64,000 nt of DNA from Cyanobacteria bacterium SIG27. GTDB lineage: Bacteria > Cyanobacteriota > Vampirovibrionia > Gastranaerophilales > Gastranaerophilaceae. The number at the start of each line of letters is the position of its first letter. Position 1 is the stretch's first letter. Location of the stretch: the NCBI GenBank assembly GCA_015152565.1, contig SUTT01000006.1, positions 1-64,000 on the forward strand, read 5' to 3'. The translations under genes were made by a program, and so were the position numbers. Shown one piece after another: positions 7,693 through 17,105 of this stretch. The notes beneath the pieces were generated by a model. That model ran no database searches. It had not been told where the DNA came from and was given only the letters and a program-made list of their open reading frames with translations.

Positions 7693-9021
7693 CTATAAAC
7701 ATAAAGCATGCGCAAAAAGTTCACCAACTTGACGGTTATAGTTCCTACCGTCGTCTTTTGTAAATAAATTTTCAATATGACTCTCAGCAGTCCCATCTGT
7801 TGAATAATTTGGATTACTCATCATAATATGATGTGTATTTGTATCATATCGAAGAGGAAATATATCATTTGTTTGCATAAAACTTGCCAATTTATCGGAA
7901 GCAAATTCATAGCCAAATAAAGCATTTCTAATTCTATTTAAGCGCTGCTCATAAGTCATTCCGCCTTCATAATTATCATTTTCTATTGTTATTCCTGGTG
8001 CATAAGTGCGATTGTATTTCATTTTATGTGATAGATTTTTTACCTCGTTAAAATCATCTCCAAAAATAAAATCGGTTCCTGCATTCATTCCTAAATTTTG
8101 ATATCTTATAAAATCATCGTTGGTCTTTTCACCCACTATTGCAATGCTTTGACAGTTTGAGCGACTTCTGATTTCATGGAAAATATATTGCGCTTGATGA
8201 TATTGTGGTAGCGCTCCAACTCCTGTATAATTTCCCATTTCATATCCTCCGATATGCTTTGCGCTATCAACAAAAATTGCTTCAAAGCCAAGTTTAACCA
8301 ATTTAGCGTGTTCATTGATATAAAGTTCAACATGTTTTTCGTTATTCCAATTGAAATTTTCTTCATATTGCGGATAAACAACCTTTATTTGATCGGCTGA
8401 AATTACCGTTCTAAAGCCTGTTTTAATTCCTCTAAAGTGTGCTAAAAGATTAAATGCTCTAAGCTGCTCCTCACTTTTAATTTTATCTTCTAAGCAATAA
8501 TCAATCACATTAGCACTGTAGCCACAGTTTAGCTTTATTCCATAAATTGAATTTTCGATATTGATGGCTTTAGTATACCCATCTCCATAAATATTAGGAA
8601 AAATTTGAGATAATATTATGCAGTTTGCCCAAGATTTTGCGCTCGGTGGAATTGCTGGTAAAAGTTTAATCATGTTAATTATTCCACAACATGATTTATT
8701 GTTTTGCATTTGTGATATTGCCCTATTATTTATTTCAATATAGTTTGCAAATCTTCCCCAATTATCTCCATAATTAGGCGTTTGTATTTCGGGTGGGAAA
8801 AATTCAAAAAATATTTCACTTTCTGATAGTGTTGCTATCAAGTCGATTGCTTGTTTAATGTTTAACTTAAGCAATTCAAAAGGTAAGATATTTGCAATCC
8901 ATTTTTTATTTTTATAACACCCAATAGAATGAAAAATTTTTTCATTAAAACAGTTGTTTATTTCTAGCTTATTTGAGCAATTATATGCACTTAATAATAA
9001 ATTTACACTTGAAGAATTCAT
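7693..9021 (-). CDS. glycoside-hydrolase-like TIM-barrel candidate
   Basis: A 442-aa protein with no signal peptide. The block KLGFEAIFVDSAKHIGG resembles alpha-amylase-family region II (GFRxDxxKH, nucleophile Asp), and IAIVGEKTNDDF resembles region III (acid Glu). The Arg two residues before the nucleophile, invariant in GH13, is replaced here by Phe, so it is not a canonical GH13 enzyme. It might be a divergent or inactive barrel. It starts about 50 bp after the M16 peptidase gene ends and runs into the ferritin-like gene 12 bp later, so the three may form one operon. Without a structural search the call stays tentative. Confidence 0.35.
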   Translation of the reverse strand: MNSSSVNLLLSAYNCSNKLEINNCFNEKIFHSIGCYKNKKWIANILPFELLKLNIKQAIDLIATLSESEIFFEFFPPEIQTPNYGDNWGRFANYIEINNRAISQMQNNKSCCGIINMIKLLPAIPPSAKSWANCIILSQIFPNIYGDGYTKAINIENSIYGIKLNCGYSANVIDYCLEDKIKSEEQLRAFNLLAHFRGIKTGFRTVISADQIKVVYPQYEENFNWNNEKHVELYINEHAKLVKLGFEAIFVDSAKHIGGYEMGNYTGVGALPQYHQAQYIFHEIRSRSNCQSIAIVGEKTNDDFIRYQNLGMNAGTDFIFGDDFNEVKNLSHKMKYNRTYAPGITIENDNYEGGMTYEQRLNRIRNALFGYEFASDKLASFMQTNDIFPLRYDTNTHHIMMSNPNYSTDGTAESHIENLFTKDDGRNYNRQVGELFAHALCL

Positions 9022-9071
9022 AATGTGTAATTTATTACAAGAATATTATTAAAACATTGCCAAAATTGGCA

Positions 9072-11969
9072 TTATGCGCTTTGAGCTTGTTCTAATTTTC
9101 CTAATGTTTGTAAATATGCTATTTGAGAGTTTATTGTGTCAGGGCTTGCCAAAATTGAAGTTGTTGGATTGTGAGAGAAGATAAATTGTGCAGCTTGCAT
9201 GATATCTTCTTTTGTAATTTTATCAATTGCTTCAACATATTTATCAATACGTTTAATGCCATAAGGCTCTAGAACATTCATTGCTAAAAGTTCGTTTTCG
9301 GATAATGGATTTTGACATTGTCCTATAATTTTTTGTTTTAATCTCATTTTAGCTGAGTCTAATTCTTCATCAGTTACTAGTTCGCTGCATAATAAATCAG
9401 CGTGCTTTTTAAAGCCTTCAAGAGATTTTTGAACATTATCATAGCTTTGAACGCCAGCTTCTTTATTGTCTGTTGTTGTTTGAATTTGCATTGTTAAAAT
9501 GCCTGTATTTTCAAACGATTGAATAGTTGATGATACGCTATAAGCAAGGTTTTGTTTTTCTCTTAAATCAGAAAATAATCTAGCGTTAGAGCTTCCGCCT
9601 AATATTGTGTGAACTAATTCAAATTTTGCCTCATCTTCAATGTTACCTGACATTGGGAATTTGAATGATTGATATATTTGAGCCTGGTTTAAATCATCCG
9701 TATCATAAATTACGTTTGGATATGGGTTTGCTTCAAAAATTGGAGTTAATTTTTGAACATTTTCCTTAAAGATAATATTTGGCATATTTTGATGCGAAAT
9801 TACTTCATTAGCTAATTGCGGATGTTTATCTAGCGGAAGTGTTGCAACAAAAGAAGATGAAGCGTTTTTTAACATTTCATTATAGAAAGCTTTAACGTCT
9901 TCTAATCTTAAATCATCAATTGTTTTAAGCATTTTATCTGCATTAGGGAAATATCCTGGGTATAATCTATCTAATAAGTTATCGGAAGCGTCTTTTGTTG
10001 TTGCCATTAACATTGACTTAACGTATTTTTTTGCAGCTTCAAAATCTTTTTGGGTTAATTTTGGATGATACATTAGCTCGTTAATTATACTAAGAGTTTT
10101 TGAAACGTTTTCAGGCAAACAATCGCCTGTGATTTCAATACTTCTTCCATTAACAAACGTGCTGATATCAATTCCGTTTAATTCTTTATATCTATCTAGG
10201 TCATTTTGGTCTTGATATTGAGTGCCTTTTGTAAACATATATTTTAAAACCGCAGGAATATTTGGGTTTTTAGGCTTAATCGGAGGAGTATTTACGCACC
10301 AATTAAAAATACAAAGGTTTGAATTTGTTTTGTTTAAAACAAGATGAGTATTGTTTGAAAGCCTATATTCTTTAACTTCATCGGTGTTAATTTTTTTCAT
10401 TCCAGTAAAAGAAATGCTTGATTGTTTTTGAATGTTATGCGAAGCATATTTTGAATTTGAATAATTTTGCTGAATTTGATTTTTTGTAACACTTGATGGG
10501 TGCACAACCATAATTGAAGCTTTGTTTAAATCATAATATTTTCTTGCAAAGTTCATTATATCTTCTTTTGTAATTGATTGCATAATTTCTCTAAAATTTG
10601 TGAAAAAGTCCAAAGAGTTATCCCTCAAACAATCGCCTAAGGTGTCACAAACTGCTTCAGAATCACACATCATATATTCTAAATTTTTATTTAGGTAGTT
10701 TCTGATTGCCGTCATATCGTCGTCTGATAGGGCTTGTGTTTGAAGCTTTTTAATTGCATCATAGAAATTATCAAGTGCAATTTGTTCTTCGTTTGGATTT
10801 GTTTCCATTACGCTAATTAAAGCGTATGGGTCATGGGCTTCTAAGCCAACTTTTTGTATTGTTGAATCATACATTGCATCCATATCTTCAAGGTTGTTTT
10901 TTAAGTCAGATGTTGAACAGCTTGAAAGATAGTAACTAATCATTTTTTCAATTATAAAGTCTTTTGAACTTGATGCTTTTGGACCTGCAAAACCAAGATA
11001 AATTGTTGTTGAATTTGTTTTTGTGCTAATTATATCTTCACGAGTTGCCTGCTGAATTGGTCTTAAAACCTCTCTTTTTTCAGGAATTTTTAAATTATGT
11101 TCATAACTTGGCTTAAAGTTTTTAGCAACTTCTTGCATAACAATTTCAGGGCTGATTGAATCGTCGCAAACAATAACAGTGTGCATTTTATCAGGTGAAT
11201 AATATGTTTGATGATAATTGTGCATATCTGTTTTAGTTAGTGCTTGAACTGTATCAATTGAGCCAGCCACCATGTTTTCGCTATTTGATTGAATTTGGAA
11301 AAGATTTCTAATCATCTTATCAAAAGCTTTGGTTGTAGGATCATCGTTTATCATTGAAATTTCAGAACAAACCGGTCCTTTTTCTGATTCCATTGCTTTT
11401 TCATCAAATGTTGGATTATAAATCATATCTCCTTGGATTTCTATTGTTTTTTTAAGTTCCTCAAAACCCATATATGGAGCTGTAATATAATAATTTATTT
11501 GAGCATAATCGGTTGAAGCGTTTGTATAAGCGCCCATTTGACCAGTTAATTTAAAAACATCGCCATCTTTTAATTTAGATGAACCTTTAAAAAGTCCGTG
11601 TTCGTTAACGTGTTGAACACCTCTTTTTTCATCTGTTTCATTCATTGAGCCCGCATCTACAAAGGTTTTAACCACACTTTGTTCATCGCTTCTTGGCATA
11701 ATTGCAACTTCATGACCGTTTGAAAGTCGATACATGTGCGTAATTTCACCATTTGGCGCTGTGATTTCTCCTAATTTTACGTAAGGAGCATTTGTTGGAC
11801 TATTTAAAATTGGCATGTAAGGGAACATCAAGCTTTGGTTGTAAAAGCTTGCTTGGTAAGGATTTGCCATATAATAATTAGTATTTACATTTGGAATATA
11901 ATTTACTTGTCTAAAATCGTAATTAAATTGTTTTGGCAAGTAAATTGGTGATATATTTTGAAAAGACAT
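9072..11969 (-). CDS. M16 family zinc metallopeptidase (two tandem units)
   Basis: A 965-aa protein with two M16 repeats. The N-terminal unit carries the inverted zinc motif HVNEH inside VQHVNEHGLFKGS, with a downstream Glu in MESEKGPVCSEIS as the third ligand. The C-terminal unit begins near EVKEYRLSNNTHLVLNK and lacks HxxEH, as expected for the non-catalytic partner lobe. The first 80 residues are rich in Asn, Tyr and Pro and look unstructured. There is no signal peptide, which suggests a cytosolic oligopeptidase or export by a non-Sec route. SSISFTGMKK between the units resembles the short FxG motif seen in other proteins here. It is divergent from the CoA-activase-like gene. Confidence 0.85.
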   Translation of the reverse strand: MSFQNISPIYLPKQFNYDFRQVNYIPNVNTNYYMANPYQASFYNQSLMFPYMPILNSPTNAPYVKLGEITAPNGEITHMYRLSNGHEVAIMPRSDEQSVVKTFVDAGSMNETDEKRGVQHVNEHGLFKGSSKLKDGDVFKLTGQMGAYTNASTDYAQINYYITAPYMGFEELKKTIEIQGDMIYNPTFDEKAMESEKGPVCSEISMINDDPTTKAFDKMIRNLFQIQSNSENMVAGSIDTVQALTKTDMHNYHQTYYSPDKMHTVIVCDDSISPEIVMQEVAKNFKPSYEHNLKIPEKREVLRPIQQATREDIISTKTNSTTIYLGFAGPKASSSKDFIIEKMISYYLSSCSTSDLKNNLEDMDAMYDSTIQKVGLEAHDPYALISVMETNPNEEQIALDNFYDAIKKLQTQALSDDDMTAIRNYLNKNLEYMMCDSEAVCDTLGDCLRDNSLDFFTNFREIMQSITKEDIMNFARKYYDLNKASIMVVHPSSVTKNQIQQNYSNSKYASHNIQKQSSISFTGMKKINTDEVKEYRLSNNTHLVLNKTNSNLCIFNWCVNTPPIKPKNPNIPAVLKYMFTKGTQYQDQNDLDRYKELNGIDISTFVNGRSIEITGDCLPENVSKTLSIINELMYHPKLTQKDFEAAKKYVKSMLMATTKDASDNLLDRLYPGYFPNADKMLKTIDDLRLEDVKAFYNEMLKNASSSFVATLPLDKHPQLANEVISHQNMPNIIFKENVQKLTPIFEANPYPNVIYDTDDLNQAQIYQSFKFPMSGNIEDEAKFELVHTILGGSSNARLFSDLREKQNLAYSVSSTIQSFENTGILTMQIQTTTDNKEAGVQSYDNVQKSLEGFKKHADLLCSELVTDEELDSAKMRLKQKIIGQCQNPLSENELLAMNVLEPYGIKRIDKYVEAIDKITKEDIMQAAQFIFSHNPTTSILASPDTINSQIAYLQTLGKLEQAQSA

Positions 11970-12113
11970 AATTTTCCTTAAAAATTCCCTTATATTATTT
12001 TAAAACAAATAATGTCTAAAAATTGACTTAAAGTAACAAAAATTAAATTATTTTATATAAATACCGCTTTGTTTGTTGTATTATTGGTTTATAGATAATT
12101 TTTGGATAAATTT

Positions 12114-13148
12114 ATGAACAAAGAAAAAATAATTGGAATCCCTAAAGCAATGTTATATTACACCTATTTTCCTTTTTGGTGCGGTTTTTTTGTTGATTTA
12201 GGTATCGAAGTTGTATTATCTGATAACACTACTAAAAAAACTGTTTCAGATGGAGCTTCCTTGGTTGTTACTGAAACTTGTTTGCCAATTAAAGTTTTTG
12301 TTGGTCATGTTTTAAATTTAATCAACAAAGGTGTTAAAAATATCTTTGTTCCGTCTATTCAATCGATTGCGCCAAAAATTTATAACTGTTCTAAAATTAG
12401 AGGACTTCCTGATTTAATCAGAAATATCATAAAAGCTGATTTTAATTTAATTGAAGCAACTTTGGATAGATCTGAAAAAAATATGGATATTGAAGATTTC
12501 GCTAAAGAAATTGCTTTTCAATTTAACATTAAAGATGATGAAGTAATTAAAAATGCTATAAAAGCTGGAAATATTGTTCAAAATAACTTTAATGTAATGG
12601 TTCAAAACGGGCTAGACTTTGATGAAGCACTCAAAAACGCTAGAGCTTCAAGAGTCATTATTTCGCCTAAAAAAGAATCTAAACCCATATCGGTTGCTTT
12701 AGTTGGTCATGGATATAATATTTATGATAAACGAGTGTGTATGGATATAGCTAAAAAGCTTGATGATATGGATGTTCAAGTATATAACGCTTATCAATTA
12801 ACTCAAGAGCAGCTTGAAGGCGGCTTAAATGCGCTAAATACATCTTTGTATTGGGCTAACCAATATGAAATGACAGGTTGTGCTGGGCATTATTTCCAAG
12901 AAGAAAAAATCGACGGTGTTATAACGGTTACTGCTTTTGGCTGTGGACCCGATAGCTTAATGCTTGAAGATATCAGAAGAAAAGCTAAAAATTTCAATAA
13001 ACCTCTTTTGAATTTAACAATCGACGAGCATACTGGCGAAGCTGGTTTTATTACTCGTCTTGAAGCATTTTGTGATATGTTATATAGAAAAAAACGAGCT
13101 AAAATTTTAAAAGATAAACAAAAAGTTGAAGAATTAATTCGAAGATAA
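12114..13148 (+). CDS. acyl-CoA dehydratase activase-related protein (DUF2229-like)
   Basis: About 344 aa. The opening KIIGIPKAMLYYTYFPFW, followed by FFVDLGIEVVLSDNTTKKTV and VVTETCLPIKVFVGHV, matches the CoA-enzyme-activase-related family (COG3581/DUF2229). That family often sits next to 2-hydroxyacyl-CoA dehydratase activators. Conserved cysteines (TETCLP, YNCSK, GCAGHYF, FGCGPDS) suggest Fe-S binding. The large BcrAD/HgdC ATPase partner is not in the window. I place the start at ATG 12114 because GGAT at 12104-12107 is a well-spaced ribosome site; an upstream TTG at 12102 would overlap it. A terminator follows directly. Confidence 0.7.
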   Translation: MNKEKIIGIPKAMLYYTYFPFWCGFFVDLGIEVVLSDNTTKKTVSDGASLVVTETCLPIKVFVGHVLNLINKGVKNIFVPSIQSIAPKIYNCSKIRGLPDLIRNIIKADFNLIEATLDRSEKNMDIEDFAKEIAFQFNIKDDEVIKNAIKAGNIVQNNFNVMVQNGLDFDEALKNARASRVIISPKKESKPISVALVGHGYNIYDKRVCMDIAKKLDDMDVQVYNAYQLTQEQLEGGLNALNTSLYWANQYEMTGCAGHYFQEEKIDGVITVTAFGCGPDSLMLEDIRRKAKNFNKPLLNLTIDEHTGEAGFITRLEAFCDMLYRKKRAKILKDKQKVEELIRR

Positions 13149-13154
13149 TGATAT

Positions 13155-13187
13155 AAATAAAAGCCACAAATTTTGTGGCTTTTATTT
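13155..13187. terminator. bidirectional intrinsic terminator
   Basis: AAATAAAAGCCAC pairs with GTGGCTTTTATTT around an AAATTTT loop. It lies between the convergent genes ending at 13148 and 13206 and can serve both. Confidence 0.85.
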
Positions 13188-13205
13188 ATATTGAAAACTT
13201 GTTTA

Positions 13206-13490
13206 CTATATACGATTGTGCCAAACACCGCCATCTCTGTCGATAATTGCGTCATAGAATGACCAAATTCTAAATACACCAGTCAAACCTAATACTGCGT
13301 GAGTTACATTTTTTTCTGTAGTTTGTCCATTAATTGCTTGTCCAATTCCTGGCCAAATTAATAATGAACATACTGCTGCACCAACGCTTCTTCCTGAAAT
13401 TTGACCATCTCTACCATGAGTTCCTGCCATAGCTGGTGTTGCTAGAGATAAAATTGCCATAAGTGCAACTAGAGTAAATAATTTTTTCAT
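13206..13490 (-). CDS. small exported protein of unknown function
   Basis: A 94-aa protein with a clear Sec signal peptide: MKKLFTLVALMAILSLATPAMA, with cleavage expected after AMA. The mature part has two hydrophobic stretches (AAVCSLLIWPGIGQAI and AVLGLTGVFRIW), so it may remain in a membrane. The pattern WPGIGQAINGQTTEKN followed by FYDAIIDRDGGVW is reminiscent of small cyanobacterial and proteobacterial YgdR-like or TM2-like exported proteins, but I do not recognise a family. A GAGGG ribosome site lies 5 bases before the ATG. It stands alone upstream of pepA with a 35-bp gap on the other side. Confidence 0.65.
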   Translation of the reverse strand: MKKLFTLVALMAILSLATPAMAGTHGRDGQISGRSVGAAVCSLLIWPGIGQAINGQTTEKNVTHAVLGLTGVFRIWSFYDAIIDRDGGVWHNRI

Positions 13491-13525
13491 TTTTCCCTCA
13501 CTTTCCTAATTCCTAAATGTCGATA

Positions 13526-15013
13526 TTACGATATTAAATAGTTTATTAGTGTTCTAATCATAACCCCTGTTGGGCCAGATGGTGTTTCTTTGTTAGATTT
13601 TTCGGGTGCTGCCGTTCCTGCAATATCTAAATGTAGCCAAGAGTTTGATTTAGTAAAGTTAGATAAAAACCAAGCAGCGGTTGAAGTGCCTGCGTTTCTT
13701 CCGCCAGTGTTTTTCATATCTGCAATTTCAGATTTTAAATTATCTTTCATTTCTTCTAAAATTGGCATTTGCCAAGTGTTTTCGCCACTTTTTTTAGAAA
13801 TTTCAATAAATTTATCAATTTGTTTTTGGTTATTTCCCATAACTCCAGTTATATTATGCCCTAGTGAAACTATAACTGCTCCTGTTAGGGTTGCAATATC
13901 AATCACTTCATCAACATCTAGCGTATCAGCATAGCATAATGCGTCTGCTAAAGTAATTCTGCCCTCAGCATCTGTGTTATCTACTTCGATAGTTTTCCCG
14001 TTTTTAGCTGTTAACACGTCACCTTGTTTATAAGCGCTTCCTGATGGCATGTTTTCGCAAAGTGCGCTAATTACGTGTAGTTCGATTTCTGGTTGAAGCT
14101 TTGCAATTGCTTGAATGATGCCTAAAACACTTGCTGCTCCTGACATATCTGTTTTCATTGTGAGCATTGAAGCTGCTGGTTTAATATCAAGACCTCCAGC
14201 GTCAAATGTGATACCTTTTCCAATTAGGGCGATTTTTTTTCTTATTGCGCCTTGCGGTCTATACGTTAGATGAACAAATTTTGGCTCGTTAACACTTCCT
14301 TGTCCAACTGCCAAAAAGGCGTTCATACCCAGTTCTTTTATTTGGTTTTTGCTTAAAACTTTTGCTTCTAATTTATGTTCTTTAGCTATTTCGCAAGCCA
14401 ATCCTGCTACATAAGCAGGTGTTACAATTTGAGCTGATTCATTGATTAAATCTTTTGCAAATTTCATTGCAAATGATGTATAAGCGCCAATTTGCGCTCC
14501 TTGTTCAACATTTGCCGAAAGGTCGGTATCTATTAGCTCAATTGTTTCTATTTGTTCTTTTTTGTCTGATAGATATTTATCAAATTCATAAAGTCCAATT
14601 CTAACAGCGCAAAGTGCAATTTGAGCAAATTCCCCTTTGGTAAAATTTGAATAATTGCAATCGCATTGGTTATTATTTTCAATTATTTCAATTGCTAAAG
14701 ATTTATTTCCAATAATTGTTTTAGCGCATCTTGCAGCACTTGCGATTGTTTGAGAAAGCTTTTGTCTTGTTAATTTTTCTTTTTTTCCTAATCCAACAAT
14801 GATTGCTTTTTTGTCTTTTGAAACCGAATATTTAAAAATTTCTCCTAATGAACCTTTGATTATGTTGTATTCATAAATTTGCTTTGAAAGTTCATTGTTT
14901 GATAATTTATCTAGATAATTAAAAACATCGCTTTTTGTTTTAACGTCTTCATATATAAAACTTATTATTACTCCTGAAGTATTATCTTCAATTTTATTGG
15001 TTAAAAATCTCAT
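13526..15013 (-). CDS. pepA: leucyl aminopeptidase (M17)
   Basis: A 495-aa cytosolic dinuclear-metal aminopeptidase. The metal and catalytic signature NTDAEGRITLADALCYAD is present. Upstream lie GKGITFDAGGLDIKP, with the metal-binding Lys and Asp, and MKTDMSGAA. The N-terminal 150 residues form the regulatory/DNA-binding-type domain seen in PepA. Length matches the family (about 500 aa). It is probably cotranscribed with trmFO, whose stop is only 2 bp before this start. Expected role is peptide turnover; a DNA-binding role as in E. coli XerA-type recombination is not indicated by context. Confidence 0.95.
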   Translation of the reverse strand: MRFLTNKIEDNTSGVIISFIYEDVKTKSDVFNYLDKLSNNELSKQIYEYNIIKGSLGEIFKYSVSKDKKAIIVGLGKKEKLTRQKLSQTIASAARCAKTIIGNKSLAIEIIENNNQCDCNYSNFTKGEFAQIALCAVRIGLYEFDKYLSDKKEQIETIELIDTDLSANVEQGAQIGAYTSFAMKFAKDLINESAQIVTPAYVAGLACEIAKEHKLEAKVLSKNQIKELGMNAFLAVGQGSVNEPKFVHLTYRPQGAIRKKIALIGKGITFDAGGLDIKPAASMLTMKTDMSGAASVLGIIQAIAKLQPEIELHVISALCENMPSGSAYKQGDVLTAKNGKTIEVDNTDAEGRITLADALCYADTLDVDEVIDIATLTGAVIVSLGHNITGVMGNNQKQIDKFIEISKKSGENTWQMPILEEMKDNLKSEIADMKNTGGRNAGTSTAAWFLSNFTKSNSWLHLDIAGTAAPEKSNKETPSGPTGVMIRTLINYLIS

Positions 15014-15015
15014 TT

Positions 15016-16353
15016 TTACTCCTCATTGATTATTTTTTTAATTTTTTCTATCACATTTAATGCTCTTGAAGAGCGAAGTTCGTTTTTGTATTTTTTGTCT
15101 TTTAATTTCTTTTTATCGCCCTCAACTTCTTTTATTATCCCCCAATTAGAGTTAATCGGCTGAAGTTTTTGATGATCTTTGAAGGTTATATAATCAATCA
15201 AAGCGCCCAACATAGTTTGATTATCAAGCTCTATCATTGGTTTGTTGTTTAAAAATCTATCCATATTAATTGCTGAAAAAAGACCTGTTGAAATGCTTTC
15301 GCAGTACCCTTCAACCCCTGTTAATTGTCCTGCAAAAAATATATTTTCATATTTATTTGTTTGAAGTGCTTTGTTTAAAATTTTAGGTGAATTGATAAAT
15401 GTATTAGCATGCATTACCCCATAGCGTACAATTGAGGCATTTTCTAGCCCCGGGATAGATTGAATTAAACGTTTTTGTTCTCCCCATTTTAGGTTAGTCT
15501 GAAAGCCTACTAAATTATATAAGTTTGCCTGTTTGTCGTCTTGACGAAGCTGCACAACGGCGTAAAATTGATTTTTCTTAAATTCTGTTGGTATTCTTTT
15601 ATCAAAAAGCCCAACCGGTTTCATTGGGCCAAATCGAAGCGTATCTACTCCTCTTGAAGCCATAACTTCAATTGGCATACATCCCTCAAAATATCCTGCT
15701 TCAAAATCGTGAATTGGTGCACGCTCTGAAGTTGTTAAAATTTCATAAAAATTTTCATATTCAATTTTATTCATCGGGCAATTGATGAAATCTGCATTTC
15801 CTTTATCCCATCTTGAAGCCCAAAATGCTTTATCAAAATTAATTGAATCTTTTTCAATAATTGGCGCTATAGCGTCAAAAAAATGAAAATTATCTTCGCC
15901 GAATTCTTCTTTGATGTTATTTGCTAGTTCATTTGCGCTTAGTGGACCAGTAGCGATTATTGTTGGGATTGTTGGGTCAATTTTTTCGTATTTTTCATTT
16001 ACCCAATTGATATTTGAATGAGAATCAATTATTTTTTTAATTTCTTCACAAAAGCCAAATCTATCAATTGATAAAGAATTACCAGAAGGGACTGCGCATT
16101 GCTTTGCCACTTTAAAAAGAGTTGAATTAAGTCTTAAAGCCTCTTCCTTTAATAATCCTGAAGCTGATAGTAAATCGGTTGAACCAAGGCTGTTTGAACA
16201 AACAAGTTCAGCTGGATAGTCGCTTGTGTGTGCTCCTGTTTTATACTTTGGGCGCATTTCTATTAAATCAATCTCGTATCCTTTTTTTGCTAAATATATT
16301 GCAGCTTCGCTGCCCGCTAAACCTGCTCCGATTATCCTAACTTTTTTTGCCAT
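15016..16353 (-). CDS. trmFO: folate-dependent tRNA (uracil-5)-methyltransferase
   Basis: A 445-aa FAD enzyme that uses methylenetetrahydrofolate to methylate U54 of tRNA. The FAD-binding N-terminus RIIGAGLAGSEAAIYLAKKG is followed by DLIEMRP and TGAHTSDYPAELVCSNSLGS, which are diagnostic of TrmFO rather than its homologue GidA/MnmG. GVEGYCESISTG near residue 345 is another family block. Length is normal. TrmFO replaces SAM-dependent TrmA in Firmicutes, Cyanobacteria and other groups. A TATAAT box lies about 15 bases before the ATG, so the leader should be very short. Confidence 0.95.
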   Translation of the reverse strand: MAKKVRIIGAGLAGSEAAIYLAKKGYEIDLIEMRPKYKTGAHTSDYPAELVCSNSLGSTDLLSASGLLKEEALRLNSTLFKVAKQCAVPSGNSLSIDRFGFCEEIKKIIDSHSNINWVNEKYEKIDPTIPTIIATGPLSANELANNIKEEFGEDNFHFFDAIAPIIEKDSINFDKAFWASRWDKGNADFINCPMNKIEYENFYEILTTSERAPIHDFEAGYFEGCMPIEVMASRGVDTLRFGPMKPVGLFDKRIPTEFKKNQFYAVVQLRQDDKQANLYNLVGFQTNLKWGEQKRLIQSIPGLENASIVRYGVMHANTFINSPKILNKALQTNKYENIFFAGQLTGVEGYCESISTGLFSAINMDRFLNNKPMIELDNQTMLGALIDYITFKDHQKLQPINSNWGIIKEVEGDKKKLKDKKYKNELRSSRALNVIEKIKKIINEE

Positions 16354-16470
16354 AACTTAATTATAGCGCAAAATTTATAGCTTAATAATAATTAATATTT
16401 TTTAAAATATTATTAAAGAAATTGAAAAACATGTCGATAACATTAATATAGATAAATGCATGGTGTATAT

Positions 16471-16614
16471 ATGTTTAAAGCGGCAAAAAGACAAAAGCAA
16501 CATTTAAATTCTAATGATTTAATTATCAAAGGCATGTTTAAAAGAAGAAAACTTGCTTATTCTATGATTGCTCATATTTGTGATGATAGACAGCTTTTAA
16601 GGGTTGTTAAATAA
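16471..16614 (+). CDS. small basic peptide, hypothetical
   Basis: An open frame of 47 codons from ATG 16471 to TAA 16612-16614. An in-frame ATG at 16456 would add five residues. The peptide MFKAAKRQKQHLNSNDLIIK continues with GMFKRRKLAYSMIAHICDDR and is strongly basic with no hydrophobic segment. It fills the gap between divergent trmFO and the convergent FtsB-like gene, ending 1 bp before the latter's stop. There is no strong ribosome site, which lowers confidence. I recognise no family. Conservation of this frame in related genomes would decide. Confidence 0.35.
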   Translation: MFKAAKRQKQHLNSNDLIIKGMFKRRKLAYSMIAHICDDRQLLRVVK

Positions 16615-17067
16615 TTAATCTGAGATTTTTTCAGGTTCCATGTCTTTGTTAAATTTAGAAGAAAAGGTTTCTAAAAATTTAGTAAATTTGTTTTCTGAAA
16701 CTTTTTTGGGTTGAGGAGTTTCAATTGTCGGCTGATTGATGATGATTAATACTTCATCTTTAGCTGCCATTTTAAGGTTGTTTCTAGCGATTGATTCGAC
16801 TTTGTGCATTGTGCTAAAGTTTTGAATTTCGCTTTTTAGAAATTGATTTCTTTTTTGAGCTTGCTCTTGCAGCTCCTGTGCTTTTATAATTTTTGATTGA
16901 TATACAACGCATTTTGCAAGATTTAAAAGAGCGCTGTAGCTAATTTGGCAAACGCACAACAACAAAACAATCGTTAAAAAAGAATGATAAAATTTAATTT
17001 TTCTTATTTTCTTTTTTTGCTGTTTTTGTATTCTTGTTTTTAAATTCATGTAGTTAGAAGCTGCCAT
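16615..17067 (-). CDS. FtsB/DivIC-like septum formation protein
   Basis: A 150-aa single-pass membrane protein. A basic N-terminus (KQQKKKIRKIKFYHS) precedes a transmembrane segment near residues 29-48. A coiled coil follows near 60-95, then the family-like block VESIARNNLKMAAKDEVLII. This is the FtsB/DivIC layout: N-terminus in the cytoplasm, coiled coil outside, interaction with FtsL and FtsQ at the division site. The C-terminal 35 residues are polar and probably disordered. It may be cotranscribed with the following-strand gene that ends upstream at 17106 (38-bp gap). Confidence 0.75.
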   Translation of the reverse strand: MAASNYMNLKTRIQKQQKKKIRKIKFYHSFLTIVLLLCVCQISYSALLNLAKCVVYQSKIIKAQELQEQAQKRNQFLKSEIQNFSTMHKVESIARNNLKMAAKDEVLIIINQPTIETPQPKKVSENKFTKFLETFSSKFNKDMEPEKISD

Positions 17068-17105
17068 AGAATAATTTTATATTAAAACGAATTAAATTAG
17101 CAATC

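Noticed and set aside
12102-12113. TTG start of the CoA-activase-related gene at 12102
   Set aside because: The ribosome site GGAT at 12104-12107 would lie inside the coding sequence; ATG 12114 is correctly spaced.
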